Position numbers and translations under genes: made by a program. Shown piece after piece: positions 44,104 through 55,879 of a stretch of DNA of 64,000 bases. The stretch is taken from NCBI GenBank assembly GCA_002205965.3, contig NADL03000451.1, positions 1,054,001-1,118,000 on the forward strand, written 5' to 3'. The notes below the pieces were generated by a model. It was not told the DNA's origin, did no database searches, and saw nothing but the letters and a program-made list of their open reading frames with translations. The stretch's first letter is position 1, and each line of letters starts with the position of its first letter. This DNA comes from Kappaphycus alvarezii. Its lineage: Eukaryota > Rhodophyta > Florideophyceae > Gigartinales > Solieriaceae.

Positions 44104-44990
44104 TTAAGCAGCAACCAAGGAATTAGAACGCAAACTGAAAGGACGATAAACGGAGACATCCAAAGGCTGTAGCCGATCACTTTTATATGGTGTTAGTGCC
44201 CTAACCAAAATCCAATTCTTTTTGAAGTCTGATATTACTGAACTGGAAATATGTGAACGCAGTGAGTCGAAAAATAAACGAACCAAACAGAAGAGTCGGC
44301 GCCCAGCCTTACCTCCGGTATAAACTTTTTCACCCACTTAGAGAATACGAACTTGTCAACGCTTGCAATATCCTTACGCCACAATAACCCCCATCCTGGC
44401 AGTACTATCTTGTAAATAGGAACAGAATGTACTTCATTCGAGATCATTGGCTCCCTTTGACCCTTAAATACCACAGCAGGGGAAAAGGTTTTCCATCAGA
44501 GCGCAGCTAATAGAAAAGAAATTCGGTTTTCGTATCGAAAACCTACCTGCGGGAGCACTGCTCTTTTTCCCTTCCTAGTAGTCACCCGATGCGACCATGA
44601 AGATCTCGACCTGGTGTTAAACCTAATCATCCAAATTAAAGACTTGCTCCGGACTGGTAATCCTGTATCGCGAGTAGAGATTACTTACTTATGCAAAGAA
44701 TGAAGACAAAGTCTGGCCGTTAAATGAAATACTACGAACATCTTCTACAGCTCGCCGGGCGAGAGTAGAAAGCTTATATCTGTGGCCGGAGATAAAGGCC
44801 GAGAACCACATCCGTGAAAACTTGCATTTGGATAAAGTAGTTCGATAGGGCTCTTGATGAAAAATACCTTCGCATAGCTACGCGTCAGAGCAGAGATTTC
44901 TGGTGGCTCCACATACGATTGAACCTTCAACAATGCCAATACTTTCCGAACCAATATTTTATTCTCTTGGAACGTCAATGCTGTTAATTA
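44104..44990 (-). pseudogene. pogo/Tigger-type transposase remnant
   Basis: Minus-strand frames show the DDE_1 (CENP-B/Jerky-like) pattern. A TRD-type N-terminal half comes first, then SHRVTTREGK-like and PPAGRFSIRKPNF-like stretches near 44560. GQREPMISNEVHS and VFSKWVKKFIPEV follow at 44460-44320. The C-terminal block is LTPYKSDRLQPLDVSVYRPF (about 44200-44140), equivalent to the usual 'HLLQPLDVGVFGPLK'. Stops and frame changes are frequent, and no terminal repeats were found. It is a different copy from the Tigger-like element at 52-54 kb. Confidence 0.6.
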
Positions 44991-46297
44991 GAAAGGACTT
45001 GTGTGAAGGAAGGGGCCACTTGTCGATTTCCAAATTCTTGGGTTCGGCTTATGGAGCCACTTATGGAGGGAGGAACAGGAATATTTGAGGCCTTGTTTCA
45101 GTTGATACGTCAATTGCGCAATTGAGATGATGGGCCCCGCTCATTAGCTAATTTTGCATTTGTAAGGATTTCGGTGGCGAGCTCTGCATGTATCTTTGTG
45201 GTATAAAAGGTGATTTCTTCTTTTTACAACTTTCTGATCCGAGGTTGAGAGAACATGTTTGTTCCTATTTCAAGGGACTTTAGATTTGGCTTTTTCCAAC
45301 TATTTCCATTCAAACGGTGATGAGTTATGATTAATTTCGTAAGGTCATTTCGTTTTTTGTTTTGGCTATAGTCTATAAGTATGTATTTTTTAATGGACCA
45401 CCGTTTCAACAGTAATGCCCATTTCTCCTGCTGTTTTCATGTCCTGAGTCGTAGCCCTTAATTCGTTATTGTAGCATCTTTTGGTAGTAAAATTCTGCTC
45501 CATTGCTGAGATAGAGGCATTTTTTCCAGAGACGGAAGGGGTTCTTGAAACGTTGGTGTCTGTCGTTTATTACATAAAAATGTTAGTATTTTAAATTTTG
45601 ACGATGTCAAAAAACTCATCCACATCCCGCAAGCTCGTGAAACAGAGTTAGGTACGGTGAAATCCGTTATTAAAGTGTTCGAGAAAAACTGTAGTGAGGC
45701 CTCCCATATAAAAAGTTTTTAGGGGGCTGATTATTCAATTTCAAAAAAGCTCTGTCCAGCCATATAATTATTGCATACGAAACGAATGGCCAGGGGTTCG
45801 AGTCATTCACACAGTTTGCTACATAGAAACACATGAAAGGCTACCTGAGGGTAAGAAATAACTATAGAACTTGCGCAATATTAGTCACAAATTGACCATG
45901 TTTCTCTATTTAAGTGGGAAAATCCTGTTGCAGACGTCTTTTGTGCGGCGCTGTCTACTGTTATGACTTGGCCCAGATGGGGCACTCCGGGTCCGGCTGA
46001 AGGGACCGCTGAAGAGAGCGATTAATGTACCGTAGGATTACTGTACTGTACTGTACACAGTACTTAGTGAAATTGTAGCCCTTGTATCCGCGGATATGTG
46101 ACAACTGTCCTTGAGGTTTACCGCGGCCGTGTGCTGTACAGTGCACTGATCGGATGGAGTGTGACCGCTGATTGTCAATAAACACCAGGTCGTTGATGGC
46201 CGACGGGAGCCTGCAGAGAGGCATCATTGGTATCATTTCTCACAAACCCAACGTTCTGGCAGTCGAATATGTTTTAAAACGTATTTAATTTTTAACA
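44991..46297. other. no gene recognised
   Basis: The stretch has AT-rich sequence and scattered GTACTGTAC repeats (about 46038-46065). A GGGGTTCGAGTC stretch at 45793 looks like a tRNA B box, but no tRNA forms around it. Confidence 0.35.
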
Positions 46298-47307
46298 ATT
46301 CCACGCAAGAAAAAATTAACTCCTCTGGAGCAAGGTATTATACTTATACGCCTAAATGAAGGAGTTTCAGTGGGTGAAATCGCACATCGGCTTGAAAGAT
46401 ATCAGAAAGCCATACAGACGTTCCTCAAAGACACATATGGTTACAAAAAAAGCATGAGGGCGGAAGTGAGTAAAAACTGACATCACAATACAAGATAAGG
46501 ATGATTCGGAAGGCCTCCAAGAGGGAGGTAACCGCCAGTAGCATCCCAAAAAGTTATAATTGCCAGTTATTGTGAGGCGTACGCAGCAAATTCTGTCTGC
46601 TGCGCCTGACAAGGACTACATGGAGGCCATAAATCCATCTTATTAAACTCAAAAACACACAAAAAAAACTGTGGGACAAGAATTGAGCATCTTGGGACAT
46701 GGCAGTTTGGGGCGTTGTTATTTTTCTGACTGTGATGTATTTATTTAGACGTTCCCGACAACTTACCGTACTACTGTAATGATCTACGAAAGGAAGATAG
46801 AACTTTCTCGCGCCTTCGGATGGGAGGAGTATTCTTAATGATATTGGCAGCGTTTTCAGACAAGGAGTATCAGATCTTGCATTTCTAAATAGTAATAAAA
46901 ATGCTACAGCCTAGATCAATACTTTGAGGGAATATCTTTTTCCATTCGCTGCTGAAAAATAACCAAATGGATAGCAATATCAGCAAGACAATGCGTCAAT
47001 CCATACCGCGAACCTCCCAAAAGAGCGGTTTGCCTGCAAAAATGTCAGCAATATGGGTCGCCCAGCATGAATCCCTGACCTTCACTCCATTGAAAATATA
47101 TGGATATTACTTGCGCGTGACATGTATCGAAACGTGCGCCAGTTTAACGATGGCAAAGAGTTGAAGGGTTCGTTTTTACAAAAATGGGCAAAAACAGATC
47201 AGCTTTTGCTTTATTCACTCGTAAAAAGCATGAATAGGCGTTACCTAGGTGTTATTGAGCGTCACGGTGCAGTTCTTGACTATCGAAACCCAAATAACAC
47301 TTCGTAA
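46298..47307 (+). pseudogene. second Tc1/mariner transposase remnant
   Basis: The frame at 46298 reads IPRKKKLTPLEQGIILIRLN, then GVSVGEIAHRL, the helix-turn-helix of Tc1 transposases, with the initiator Met apparently lost (ATT). After a broken middle, QDNASIHTA-like sequence (near 46985, second Asp), PDLHSIENIW near 47080 (third acidic residue retained) and a C-terminal tail (LARDMYRNVRQF, then LLYSLVKSMNRRYLGVIE) end at 47307. Unlike the copy at 16-17 kb this one keeps the final Glu but has lost other parts. Inverted repeats were not found. Confidence 0.7.
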
Positions 47308-47569
47308 TCATGCTTTTAAATTTACCCTCAGTTTAGTAATTTCGCGTACCCAGTTAGTCTTTTGGATTGTTTTAGGGTAAAGAATGAATTGATTGCATTA
47401 AATTACGTACAAACCCAAAGGAGAGGCTCGGGATATTCCGTGTTTGAAAACAGTTATCCGATAAACTGGAGCGCCAATTCTGGAACGTCAAGAAATGGGT
47501 GAAGCCCTCCCGTTACGGGCCACAGCCTCTGTGGATCTGAAGCTACCAGCCTGCTACTAACCTTTCAAC

Positions 47570-48625
47570 AATTTCGAAAGTGTGGAATGAATTACAGTAT
47601 TCTAAAATAGTTAGAATGTTCTGGAGGATGTCAGCCAACTACTTTTGGCAGGGCATGAATGTCGTTTCAACTGTTCCGTGGAGAAGAGTAACAAAAAACT
47701 ACAGTACTGTATGATGGACGCAAAAGTGATTTTTGATCACCCAAATTTCAGGGGCTCGGAAACTACTGCTGCCTGAGTCTGGGGAGTCACGGACCGGAAA
47801 ATTTCTGTTCAAATTGTCAGTTGCCGGTAACCGGGAAATGTAGAGGCCACAAGGTGCTGTACAGTACTGCGGTACTGCACAGCGACAATTAGTTCTTTTT
47901 TCCCGAGACCGTCCTCAGCCGTCCCGGCGACTGGAATCAATCTAGTAGCCTCAAGAGGCCCTTTTTAAATTCAATGAAATCCACGCCCACCCATCCATCG
48001 CACCACGTTCCGCTATAAGAAAGAATTCTTCACCCTTGACGCAATCATCTACCGCAACACTTCAACACTTCCCCTGGCTTAAGAAAAACGCAATCAGTGA
48101 GATGATCAAAAAATGTTAGTGCTACAGGATGGGTACAGTTTGGTTGCGGAATAGTAGATGTTCGAGAAATGGAGCCGATAGAGAGAGGTACTGAAGCTAG
48201 AGGGGAGTAGAAAAAGTTCATGGCCTTCCTTTTGTCATCAATGGGACAAGAATGGAGAAAAGAATGCTCTAACGGGATATTTATTGGGTCGCAGTGGACG
48301 CTGAGCGGGCGCAAGAGTTGTACGAGAGGGCCACTGAGGATGATGAGGAACTGAAAGCAATGAAAAAACTGGGGTTGCTTCTGGAAAATGGGTCGGGTGA
48401 GGTACCGATGGATGCTGTGGGTGCACAACAGCTGTAGAAGAGAGCTATCGGGAGGGTGAGCATGTGGGTGTAATAGGTGCTTCTGGTGTCAGGGGCGGGT
48501 TGGGTTTCGGTTACCTCTGCGTGTCCACAGCAGCTGTAGGAGAGGGTCATCAGAGAGAGTGGAGATGTGGATGCGATGGACAGCTTGTGGTTGCTTCTGG
48601 TAAAGGGAGGGATGGAGTGGCGGTG
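47570..48625. repeat. left arm of a large inverted repeat
   Basis: The reverse complement of this segment matches 51515-52273 followed by 54298-54545 at roughly 85-90 percent by eye, with small indels and one extra block of about 90 bp (47620-47710). On the plus strand it contains a gag-like coding trace (for example RAQELYERATEDDEELKAM near 48310). It lacks the Tigger-like insertion found in the other arm, so it shows the empty site. Confidence 0.8.
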
Positions 48626-49475
48626 GTTGGTGTGCGACTGGAGCAGCTGTTTTAAGGGCCATAGAGGCGGGTGGGAATGTTCTGTCAATTAAAACCCTGA
48701 GAGTGCTTGCTGCTTCTGGTGAAGGTGAAAGATGTTGTGGAGGTGGGCTTTCTTTAGGCAGAAATGGGAAAGGGGGAAGTTCCACAATATATTTCCACTA
48801 CAAGTACAATGAAACGCTCCGTTCATTTGGTCCGGCAATCATGATTTCAGGGATAGAGCTCGGGTTAGGGGGCAGTTCAAGGGAGCCATCTTGGCCAAGG
48901 ACGGAAATCGAGGCTCTTTGAGTACAATTTAGTGAACATGGGGAGGTAATGAATACAACGCATGCAAAGCAATGCCTAGGTCAATGACGAGTGTCGTCAA
49001 TGCGATGAAAGTACGTCGCTAAAATGGTGGAGCATCTTTCAATGCAGTTTATAGCCGTCATAAATGGCTTGGCGTTGACCTGCTATTACGCTGAAACAAG
49101 GATAGGTTTCATACTTGTTCGTAAAAGACAGCAAATTTGCCTTCGACCTGATTATATACTTGGAATCTTGTTGCTTATTTGTTGCTCTAATGGGCTGGTG
49201 GTGTACTAAGCACTATGAGGAGTAGGGAGCTTAAGAAATTCAAATAGCCAGTCAGCAATGTACAGACAACAGGAATAATTTCCAAGCGATGAGGACGAAA
49301 CGAATGTTTCTTATAGCAAAAGAATGAGATTAGGATTTTGCGCAAGGGAGTTCTGGCATAATACATAATAGTTTTGCAACGGAATGGCCTACTGTTCAAA
49401 TTCAGTTCAAGAGACGAGTGCATATGGAGCCCTCCTAAGAATTTTTGTTCCATATTTGACGGATGCTGTTCGTAT
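48626..49475. other. spacer inside the inverted repeat, no gene recognised
   Basis: Short frames only. The minus-strand frame 48785-48489 is Pro-rich and continues from the repeat arm. I recognise nothing conserved between 48800 and 49470. Confidence 0.3.
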
Positions 49476-52273
49476 TTACTTCATCTTTCTTTTCTTAGAT
49501 GATCGTGAGTGTACCTGGATTTCATCTATTGCAGAAGGCCCTATATTTATTGCCACGGTATGGTAGCCGAGTTGTGAAAGCTTCCGCTTGGCTAACTGAA
49601 ACTTCTCCCTTCCTTTCGAGGTTTTGAACCCTGTATGCCACAGATTTGTGACTTTTCCTGTGTCTCGATGTGGTTCTGCTGGAGCAAAAGTCTGACTTTC
49701 ACGCTTTTGTGCAGTCGGCGTATCGCAGATAGCTACCGTTACTAAATTTTTATCTATTTCTTTTGATTGATCAACGTTTTGCGTCTGAGATATGTCCAAC
49801 TCGCGACGTGAGAAACTAGAGCCCTCAACTTGAGAATTCTGGTGATTTTTCGGATGTTCTCCGCATGTCTTTCAACTCGTTGATACCTGCCATTTGGGCC
49901 TTGAAAGAAAGAATGCGGTCGACATCACCACCTTCTGTTGCTTTTTCATATTCCTTTCAGCTTCCATTGGCAGAACAGGATTTTCTCCACATGGTGGTTT
50001 GAAATCCAGCTCACTGCATTGGCAGAATTCGAGCAATGTTTCTGAAATCTCACTCAGTGCGGTTAGCGGTCGGACATTCTGATCAGGTATTTTTTTGCTC
50101 ACTCGAAAAGCTCATTCCAATCTGATTATCTGTAATCATCTGTGAAATTTGCTAGCTTTCTCCATCCCGCCCACCAGGATATTTTTGTTTCTCGATTCTG
50201 TAGATTTCACTCCAGTCCGCTTCCTACGTTCGTTACCTTCCTCAAAATTGTCAATCGCACTTCCTCTTGCTCTTCCATGCTCAATTTCATGCTGTTGCAC
50301 AGCTTTGGCTATTTTTGGTTGCCTTTTTGAATCCACAAATCAGTCGGAGTGTATTGACAAGAGGCCCATAAAGTGATTGAGAATAATTCCATAAATGTGA
50401 AAGCTATCTATGCACACCACTTCATTGAAGCCTTGCGGGAGAGACCTAATAGAGACCTTGAGGCTCAGTTATGGAACCATAGTGGCACGAAAGGCAGTGC
50501 ATCCATTAATTATGTCCCTCAGATAGGATGCAACCACATCATTGCGGAGATCATTTCTCTCTAACAGTAGCTTGTATTCGAATAGCCGAAATAACCACAA
50601 TAATGCTTATGAACCTTGTCAATAATCTTTCTCTGACTTCATTTTGAGAAGCATTTGCGAGCGTTACCGCAGAAAGACAGGAAAATGTTGATCCCTTGAT
50701 GCTATGAGCGATGAAGCGCTCTAGCGGAATGTAGCTCGTGAAATTGTGTTTGATAAGCAAAATATGATGTTTCTGATCCCCAGCAGGGAAGACCGATGCA
50801 TTATATCCGATTTTCTCGATGTCAAAGTTTCGATGTAACGTCCCTAACTACGACCCACTGCTAAGATCCTTCTAAGACTAGGTGGGTGATTTTGACAGAA
50901 TTGACGTTGCCGTCAGGCCAATAGATCCAAGGATACTACGGGGCCGACTAGCATTTTCACCGCCTCCATACTGCATATGGGTGTGTCGTTTCAGAGCTTT
51001 AGGGATAGCAGCAAGCTGCGGGCTAAGACGAATTCAATATGTTCAGCTAGAAGTTTCAACTCGATCTAACCTATCGCTATGCCTGGTGCTCCACTGTCCA
51101 GCAGGGGACCGACTTCAGGTTCGGACTTTGCGGTGGCAGGTGAGAAGCTTGTCGATGTGTCCATGTCAAATGTTACTGTCCTTTTTTTTCACTATCTCTC
51201 CTTTCATAGTCAGAGCGAAACGGTTTTCCGTGGTTGTAAGAGAGAGGATAAGACACTTTAGACCCCGAGGGAACGTCATAAGATTTCACGTGAGGTGTAA
51301 GTGAGCAATCAGGGTTATGATTACGCTTCCAGTGCCCGTACTTCCCGCATGTGCCACGCGAAAACTTCATGCTCGAAGCAATTCACCTTGAGCGAGCTCA
51401 CACACCGTTCGTCCCACACCCCCTCTGCCCTCCTCAATACCTTGACCAATTCATCCACATCCTCATCCTCCTTGACGGAGCTCTTCGACACTAGATGCGC
51501 CCGTATTGCTGTCCATCGCCACCCCTTCCCCCCCTTTACCAGAAGCAACCACAAGCTGTCCATCGCATCCACATCTCCACTCTCTCTGATGACCCTCTCC
51601 TACAGCTGCTGTGGACACGCAGAGGTAACCGAAACCAACAACCGCCCCTGACACCAGAAGCACCTATTACACCCACATGCTCACCCTCCCCGATAGCTCT
51701 CTTCTACAGCTGTTGTGCACCCACAGCATCCATCGGCACCTCACCCGACCCATTTTCCAGAAGCAACCCCAGTTTTTTCATTGCTTTCAGTTCCTCATCA
51801 TCCTCAGTGGCCCTCTCGACAACTCTTGCGCCCGCTCAGCGTCCACTGCGACCCAATAAATATCCCGTTAGAGCATTCTTTTCTCCATTCTTGTCCCATT
51901 GATGACAAAAGGCAGGCCATGAACTTTTTCTACTCCCCTCTAGCTTCAGTACCTCTCTCTATCGGCTCCATTCCTCGAACATCTACTATTCCGCAACCAA
52001 ACTGTACCCATCCTGTAGCACTAACATTTTTTGATCATCTCACTGATTGCGTTTTTCTTAAGCCAGGGGAAGTGTTGAAGTGTTGCGGTAGATGATTTGC
52101 GTCAAGGGTGAGGAATTCTTTCTTATATGCGGAACGTGGTGCGATGGATGGGTGGGCGTGGATTTCATTCAATTTGAAAAGGGCCTCTTGAGGCCACCAG
52201 ATTGATTCCAGTCTCCGGGGACGGCTGAGGACGGTTTTCTCGAGAAAGAAGAACAAATTAACACCGTGCACTA
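49476..52273 (-). pseudogene. degraded retrotransposon gag-protease-integrase
   Basis: Reading the minus strand from 52273, a gag-like region includes RATEDDEELKAMKKLGLLLE (about 51820) and DELVKVLRRAEGVWDERCVS (about 51430). Then comes a zinc-knuckle-like TCGKYGHWKRNHNPDC (about 51350). A protease-like stretch lies near 51000. The start of an integrase core follows around 50430 (FNEVVCIDSFHIYGIILNHF, with the first catalytic Asp). After a deletion there is a charged C-terminal pol segment (HEIEHGRARGSAIDNFEEGN near 50280, down to 49476). No reverse transcriptase is seen. Stops and shifts are frequent. The order PR-IN is copia-like, but the lineage is uncertain. Confidence 0.5.
51515..52273. 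repeat. right arm of the large inverted repeat (proximal part)
   Basis: Reverse-complement match to 47865-48625. The arm is interrupted at 52273 by the Tigger-like element and resumes at 54298. It also contains two or three degenerate tandem units of about 110 bp (51480-51850) each ending near CTCTTCTACAGCTG-like sequence, shared with the left arm. Confidence 0.8.
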
Positions 52274-54295
52274 CAGAAGTCCTCTTTCTAAGTAATTTGG
52301 CGGTGGACATATACAGATTCCTTACAGAGGGGTAAATCTTTACTGAGTTACCGGCCCTTATGCCTTGAGCAACGAATCAAGAGTATTCTGCCGCATACCA
52401 GACACTATCTGACCTCTCAAATTTCGCGGAAGAGTTCGTAAAAGATGAACAAGCTGCAATTTTAATGTCAGCTGACATTCTGCTACAACCAGACACGTTT
52501 AAAAGGCCTTTATCTGCTTTTGAGGCTTTACTGAAGGCCTGACGTCATCATCTGTATTAAAAACTTCAGCGTCGTCTGTAGATTCTCCTTCTAGCTACTG
52601 TTTAATACTCTGAGCCATAAATGACTCACTAAAGGGCTCCAATAAGCTATTATAGTCAGCATTTAAGAGATTTCTGATATAAATTCTTCTCCAACATCCC
52701 ACCAAATTAGTAAACCCGTTCCTAAAGCAACTGTACCTGATGCCACCAAAGCATTTCCATCACAAATCCCATCCCCAACAGACTGTCACAACCCACACGA
52801 CTTCCAGTATTTTTTAATGATTTACTATGCTAATTCCTTCCACTCTGACTGCACGTAACGCATGGCTGTTAAATAGTCAGTCTTATAGACATTATCTTCA
52901 CCATTCATTGCATGCAGAACTCTGTTGTACTGCATTGTGCGATATCGACGTTTTAAACTGTCAATAATGCTTTCATCCATAGGTTTTAGACGCCACGTAT
53001 TGTTGGCCGGTAAAAACCCAACTTCAATACTATACAACTGAGGCAATCAATCTGCGGATCCATCGCCGTAAAAGTTGTCAAGCAACAGCAAAAGTTTTTC
53101 TTCCCGATGTCCGGGAAATGATTGCGTCCAAATTTTTCAGCCATTTGAAGAATATTTCCATTGCAATCCACCCATTACTATAGTGGGCTTAATCAAAAAC
53201 AATTTCTGCCGCATTCTTCTTCTTGAAACATCGTGCTTGAGAGAATTTTCTATGAAGCAGAGCGGAAACTTTTTGTTTCAGTTGCGTTCGCACACACCAG
53301 AAGCGTTAGTAGCTTTTTGTCTTTTTTGCCACCAGGCATCTCTCTTCGACAGCTTGTACGATCCGCGGGAATAGCATTGTTCAGGCCGGTCTCTTCAGCA
53401 TTCCAAACATCTTCTTTTACGAAACAGCTGCATGCTGCACGAAGCACCTGCAGCTCCATTTCTATTGCCTGCTCGTCGACATCCGCTGCTTCACCGTGCA
53501 AATTCCGGGCCTTCAAATTCCACTTCTTCTTAAACCACCACAGCCAACCAACAGAAAATTTCAGATCAACTCGATAAGACTATGAATGCAAATTATTGAC
53601 TTTCTCCAACAATCAGGCGCCTTTTCTCTGATAAAATCACCATTCAAACACCTGCCGGAAATGAGTTGGTCATTGATCTATTTTAAAAGCTAATCCACTA
53701 TAGAAGCCTGTGTTGGTTGTCCATTTCGCTTCGCATTATTGGAGGGAATGTTACTGGTCTGTAAGAGAGCAGTAGAAACATGAGAGAGGACATAATGGGA
53801 TGGTGCAAAGAAAAACTTGAACTGTACGCGAGCCACTCGGCAACATCGTAGTAACGTAGTTTCCTTTTTTTTCTGGGTTTATTTATCTCTGCTTGAATAG
53901 CGGTACGCTGTTTTTTTGTGAGGTAGTTTCTTGGCATAGCAGCGTAAGTTGTAGAGAATGGCCGGGGGTGTTTGGTGCGACAACGCCCTGAGGCTTGATT
54001 GTCTGAGTGGCACTTTGTGTTGCGATTGTGAGCCAGGGCAAGCTAGACAATATGTTTCATGGCACGGTCAGTGACCATTGAATGAGGGTACAGAAGTGCT
54101 TAAATTCAATTAAAAATAACGTTTTTCTACTTTGGTTCTTTGTTATCGTTGCTTATGACGAAGAAGCACGCAATGACCTCTACGATGTGATTTTGGGGGC
54201 CACAATCCTCGTAGACTACTGTATGGTACAGTAATTGCCGTTGCTTGGGCCGAGGAATTCCTTACGAGAGGTTTGCATGTTGCGAGGGACTACTG
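52274..54295 (-). mobile_element. Tigger/pogo-like DNA transposon nested in the inverted repeat
   Basis: The 2022-bp element is bounded by CAGAAGTCCTC (left, 52274) and, on the other strand, CAGTAGTCCCTC (right, ending 54295), the CAGTAGTCC start common in pogo-like elements. TA flanks both sides (52272-52273 and 54296-54297). Comparison with the other arm of the inverted repeat, which is continuous here, independently confirms the insertion. The transposase lies on the minus strand. Confidence 0.85.
52825..53937 (-). pseudogene. Tigger-like (CENP-B/DDE_1) transposase, frame-broken
   Basis: The start at 53937 gives MPRNYLTKKQRTAIQAEI and KLRYYDVAEWL, the N-terminal helix-turn-helix that binds the ends. 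After a frame change, RNLHGEAADVDEQAIEMEL and DVWNAEETGLNNAIPADRT (about 53510-53370) give the region with the first catalytic residue; the expected DETGL reads EETGL. GKKDKKLLTLLVCANATETK follows. Then come LLLLDNFYGDGSA (about 53085, second Asp) and GFLPANNTWRLKPMDESIID (about 53020-52960, third Asp in the MD pair), with a C-terminal RRYRTMQYNRVLHA tail ending at 52825. Frames shift at least twice. Confidence 0.8.
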
Positions 54296-54297
54296 TA

Positions 54298-54545
54298 GTA
54301 CGGTACTGTACAGGTTACAGAAAAATAGAGTACTGTACCGTGTGGCCTCTGCGTTTCCCGACCGGCAACGACAGTGAACAGAAATTTTCAGGTCCCTACG
54401 CTAGCTCGCCAGACTCAGGTGGCAGTAGTTTTGGGGCCCCTGAAATTCGGGTGATCAAAAATACGGTAGTAGTTGGCTGAAATCCTCCAGTAACACATTT
54501 TGATTTACGAATTCATTCAACTACTACAAGACAATACTTTCAAGG
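54298..54545. repeat. right arm of the large inverted repeat (distal part)
   Basis: Reverse-complement match to about 47570-47885, including AACAGAAATTTTC, CCCCTGAAAT and GTAGTTGGCTGA blocks. It is separated from the proximal part only by the Tigger-like element. It contains CTGTACAG-type palindromes. Confidence 0.75.
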
Positions 54546-54573
54546 ACAACCTGAAATCTCTGATCTGTAGTTT

Positions 54574-55660
54574 TTGACTGTTTTTAACAATGACTCAAAA
54601 GATGGAGGTCGACCCTCCCCGAAGCTCTCCAAATCAAACCCGGATGTCAAGTTTCTAACTCGACTCTTCGAGAGTGGAGAAGTCACGGCCCATGACGACG
54701 CAAGAAGCGTGAAATCAGCTCACACTAGGTTCTCAAAATACCACCTCAAGAATTTTCGCACGTATTATCTTCGCATGTTAAAGTAAACATCTTCTGATCC
54801 AGTCCTGAAAAAAAATAGTTGGCACCGTTTACCCTCATTAAGATTTAGAAAAAGTTTTTCTGACAACATACGTAGAAAATGAAACTGCTTTTGACGACGA
54901 TGGAGTGTCTCCAAAATGTTCTGAAGATGTTGGCATAGGCGTTAAGCGCAAGTTTTTTGAGCTTGAAGATGAATTCGAAGAATCAGATAGCGAGACTGAG
55001 ATGGGGGAGATAGACGATCTTATCCTTGGGCCAAAGTGTTTTAAACCACTTTACTTAGTTTCAACGTTGAAAGAAACTTTTACAACCAGACCATGTATAT
55101 CTGTGGCAATTTTGCTTCCATCTGGTGTTCATTCGAACTACAAGTTATCTATCATTAATAACGGCAACACCTTGCAATTTAAAGTAGTTTGGCCTCACCA
55201 GTTGACTTATTTGAGAACTCTGCATCACTTACGGCTTATTGTAGAAGGTGGAAGGAGGGTGAGCAAAGACCACTGTAAAATAGGAGGCTTTGAACACGCG
55301 TTGCGGTCATTGCACGCCTCTCCGGAGGATCCAGTCGTTTCTGTCACAAACATTTCACTACCATTCAGAGTTGAGTCAAACGTTGAGCAGGGGCCTCTTA
55401 TCTGGTGGATACTGGTACTTGCATTGTCTACATTGATTTGAAATCGGGATAAGGTACATACGCCGGATACACGAAAAGAAGAAATTCCGAGACATTTCTG
55501 ACCCTGTTTGCGGAGGATCGTCCGAAATCACTGACTCATAGGCTTCAAATCGGTAGTTTAGTGTGTGTTAATTGTGCTATTCCAAAATTAAAAAATAAAG
55601 ATGGATTTCTTTCTTATCAGCACTGTACTGCACCGTTCAAAATTTTAGATAAAATCAGCT
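54574..55660 (+). CDS. unrecognised acidic-protein family, copy A (frame-broken)
   Basis: A first frame (54574-54786) contains VKFLTRLFESGEVTAHDDAR and FRTYYLRMLK. After a shift, 54905-55441 encodes VKRKFFELEDEFEESDSETE (acidic, serine-rich), then PCISVAILLPSGVHSNYKLS, FKVVWPHQLTYLRTLHHLRL and HASPEDPVVSVTNISLPFRV. A further frame seems to continue to about 55660 (GYTKRRNSETFLTLFAEDRP). I recognise no named domain; the basic start plus acidic middle and two conserved globular blocks look like a real multi-domain protein. A diverged relative lies on the opposite strand at 56558-55880. It may be cellular or part of an unrecognised mobile element. Confidence 0.55.
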
Positions 55661-55879
55661 ATTTTTGACCAGTGTAGAGGATACCTACTATACGCTAGAG
55701 AGTGTGTGTAATTTTCTTTGAGAGAAATTTTCTCTCCTGTACAGTACAGTAAGTATGCGAATTCAGTGCGGAAATGGCATATCCGGATTTCGCACATTTT
55801 TATTTCGTTGACTCGCCATTTCGCTAATTTTTTTCCGACACTGTCCTACAACGCGGAATAGCTAGGTCCCGAGGGGTGT

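Noticed and set aside
45785..45815. GGGGTTCGAGTC resembling a tRNA T-arm
   Set aside because: No acceptor stem, D arm or anticodon arm can be built around it; only the B-box-like string is present.
48045..48428. 127-codon minus-strand ORF repeated nearly identically at 51715-52095 (+)
   Set aside because: Its conservation is explained by the DNA inverted repeat; the opposite strand reads as a gag-like protein, so this frame is a shadow.
50882..51304. 140-codon plus-strand ORF
   Set aside because: Lies opposite the degraded protease region of the retroelement; no domain, Cys/Arg-rich composition typical of a shadow frame.
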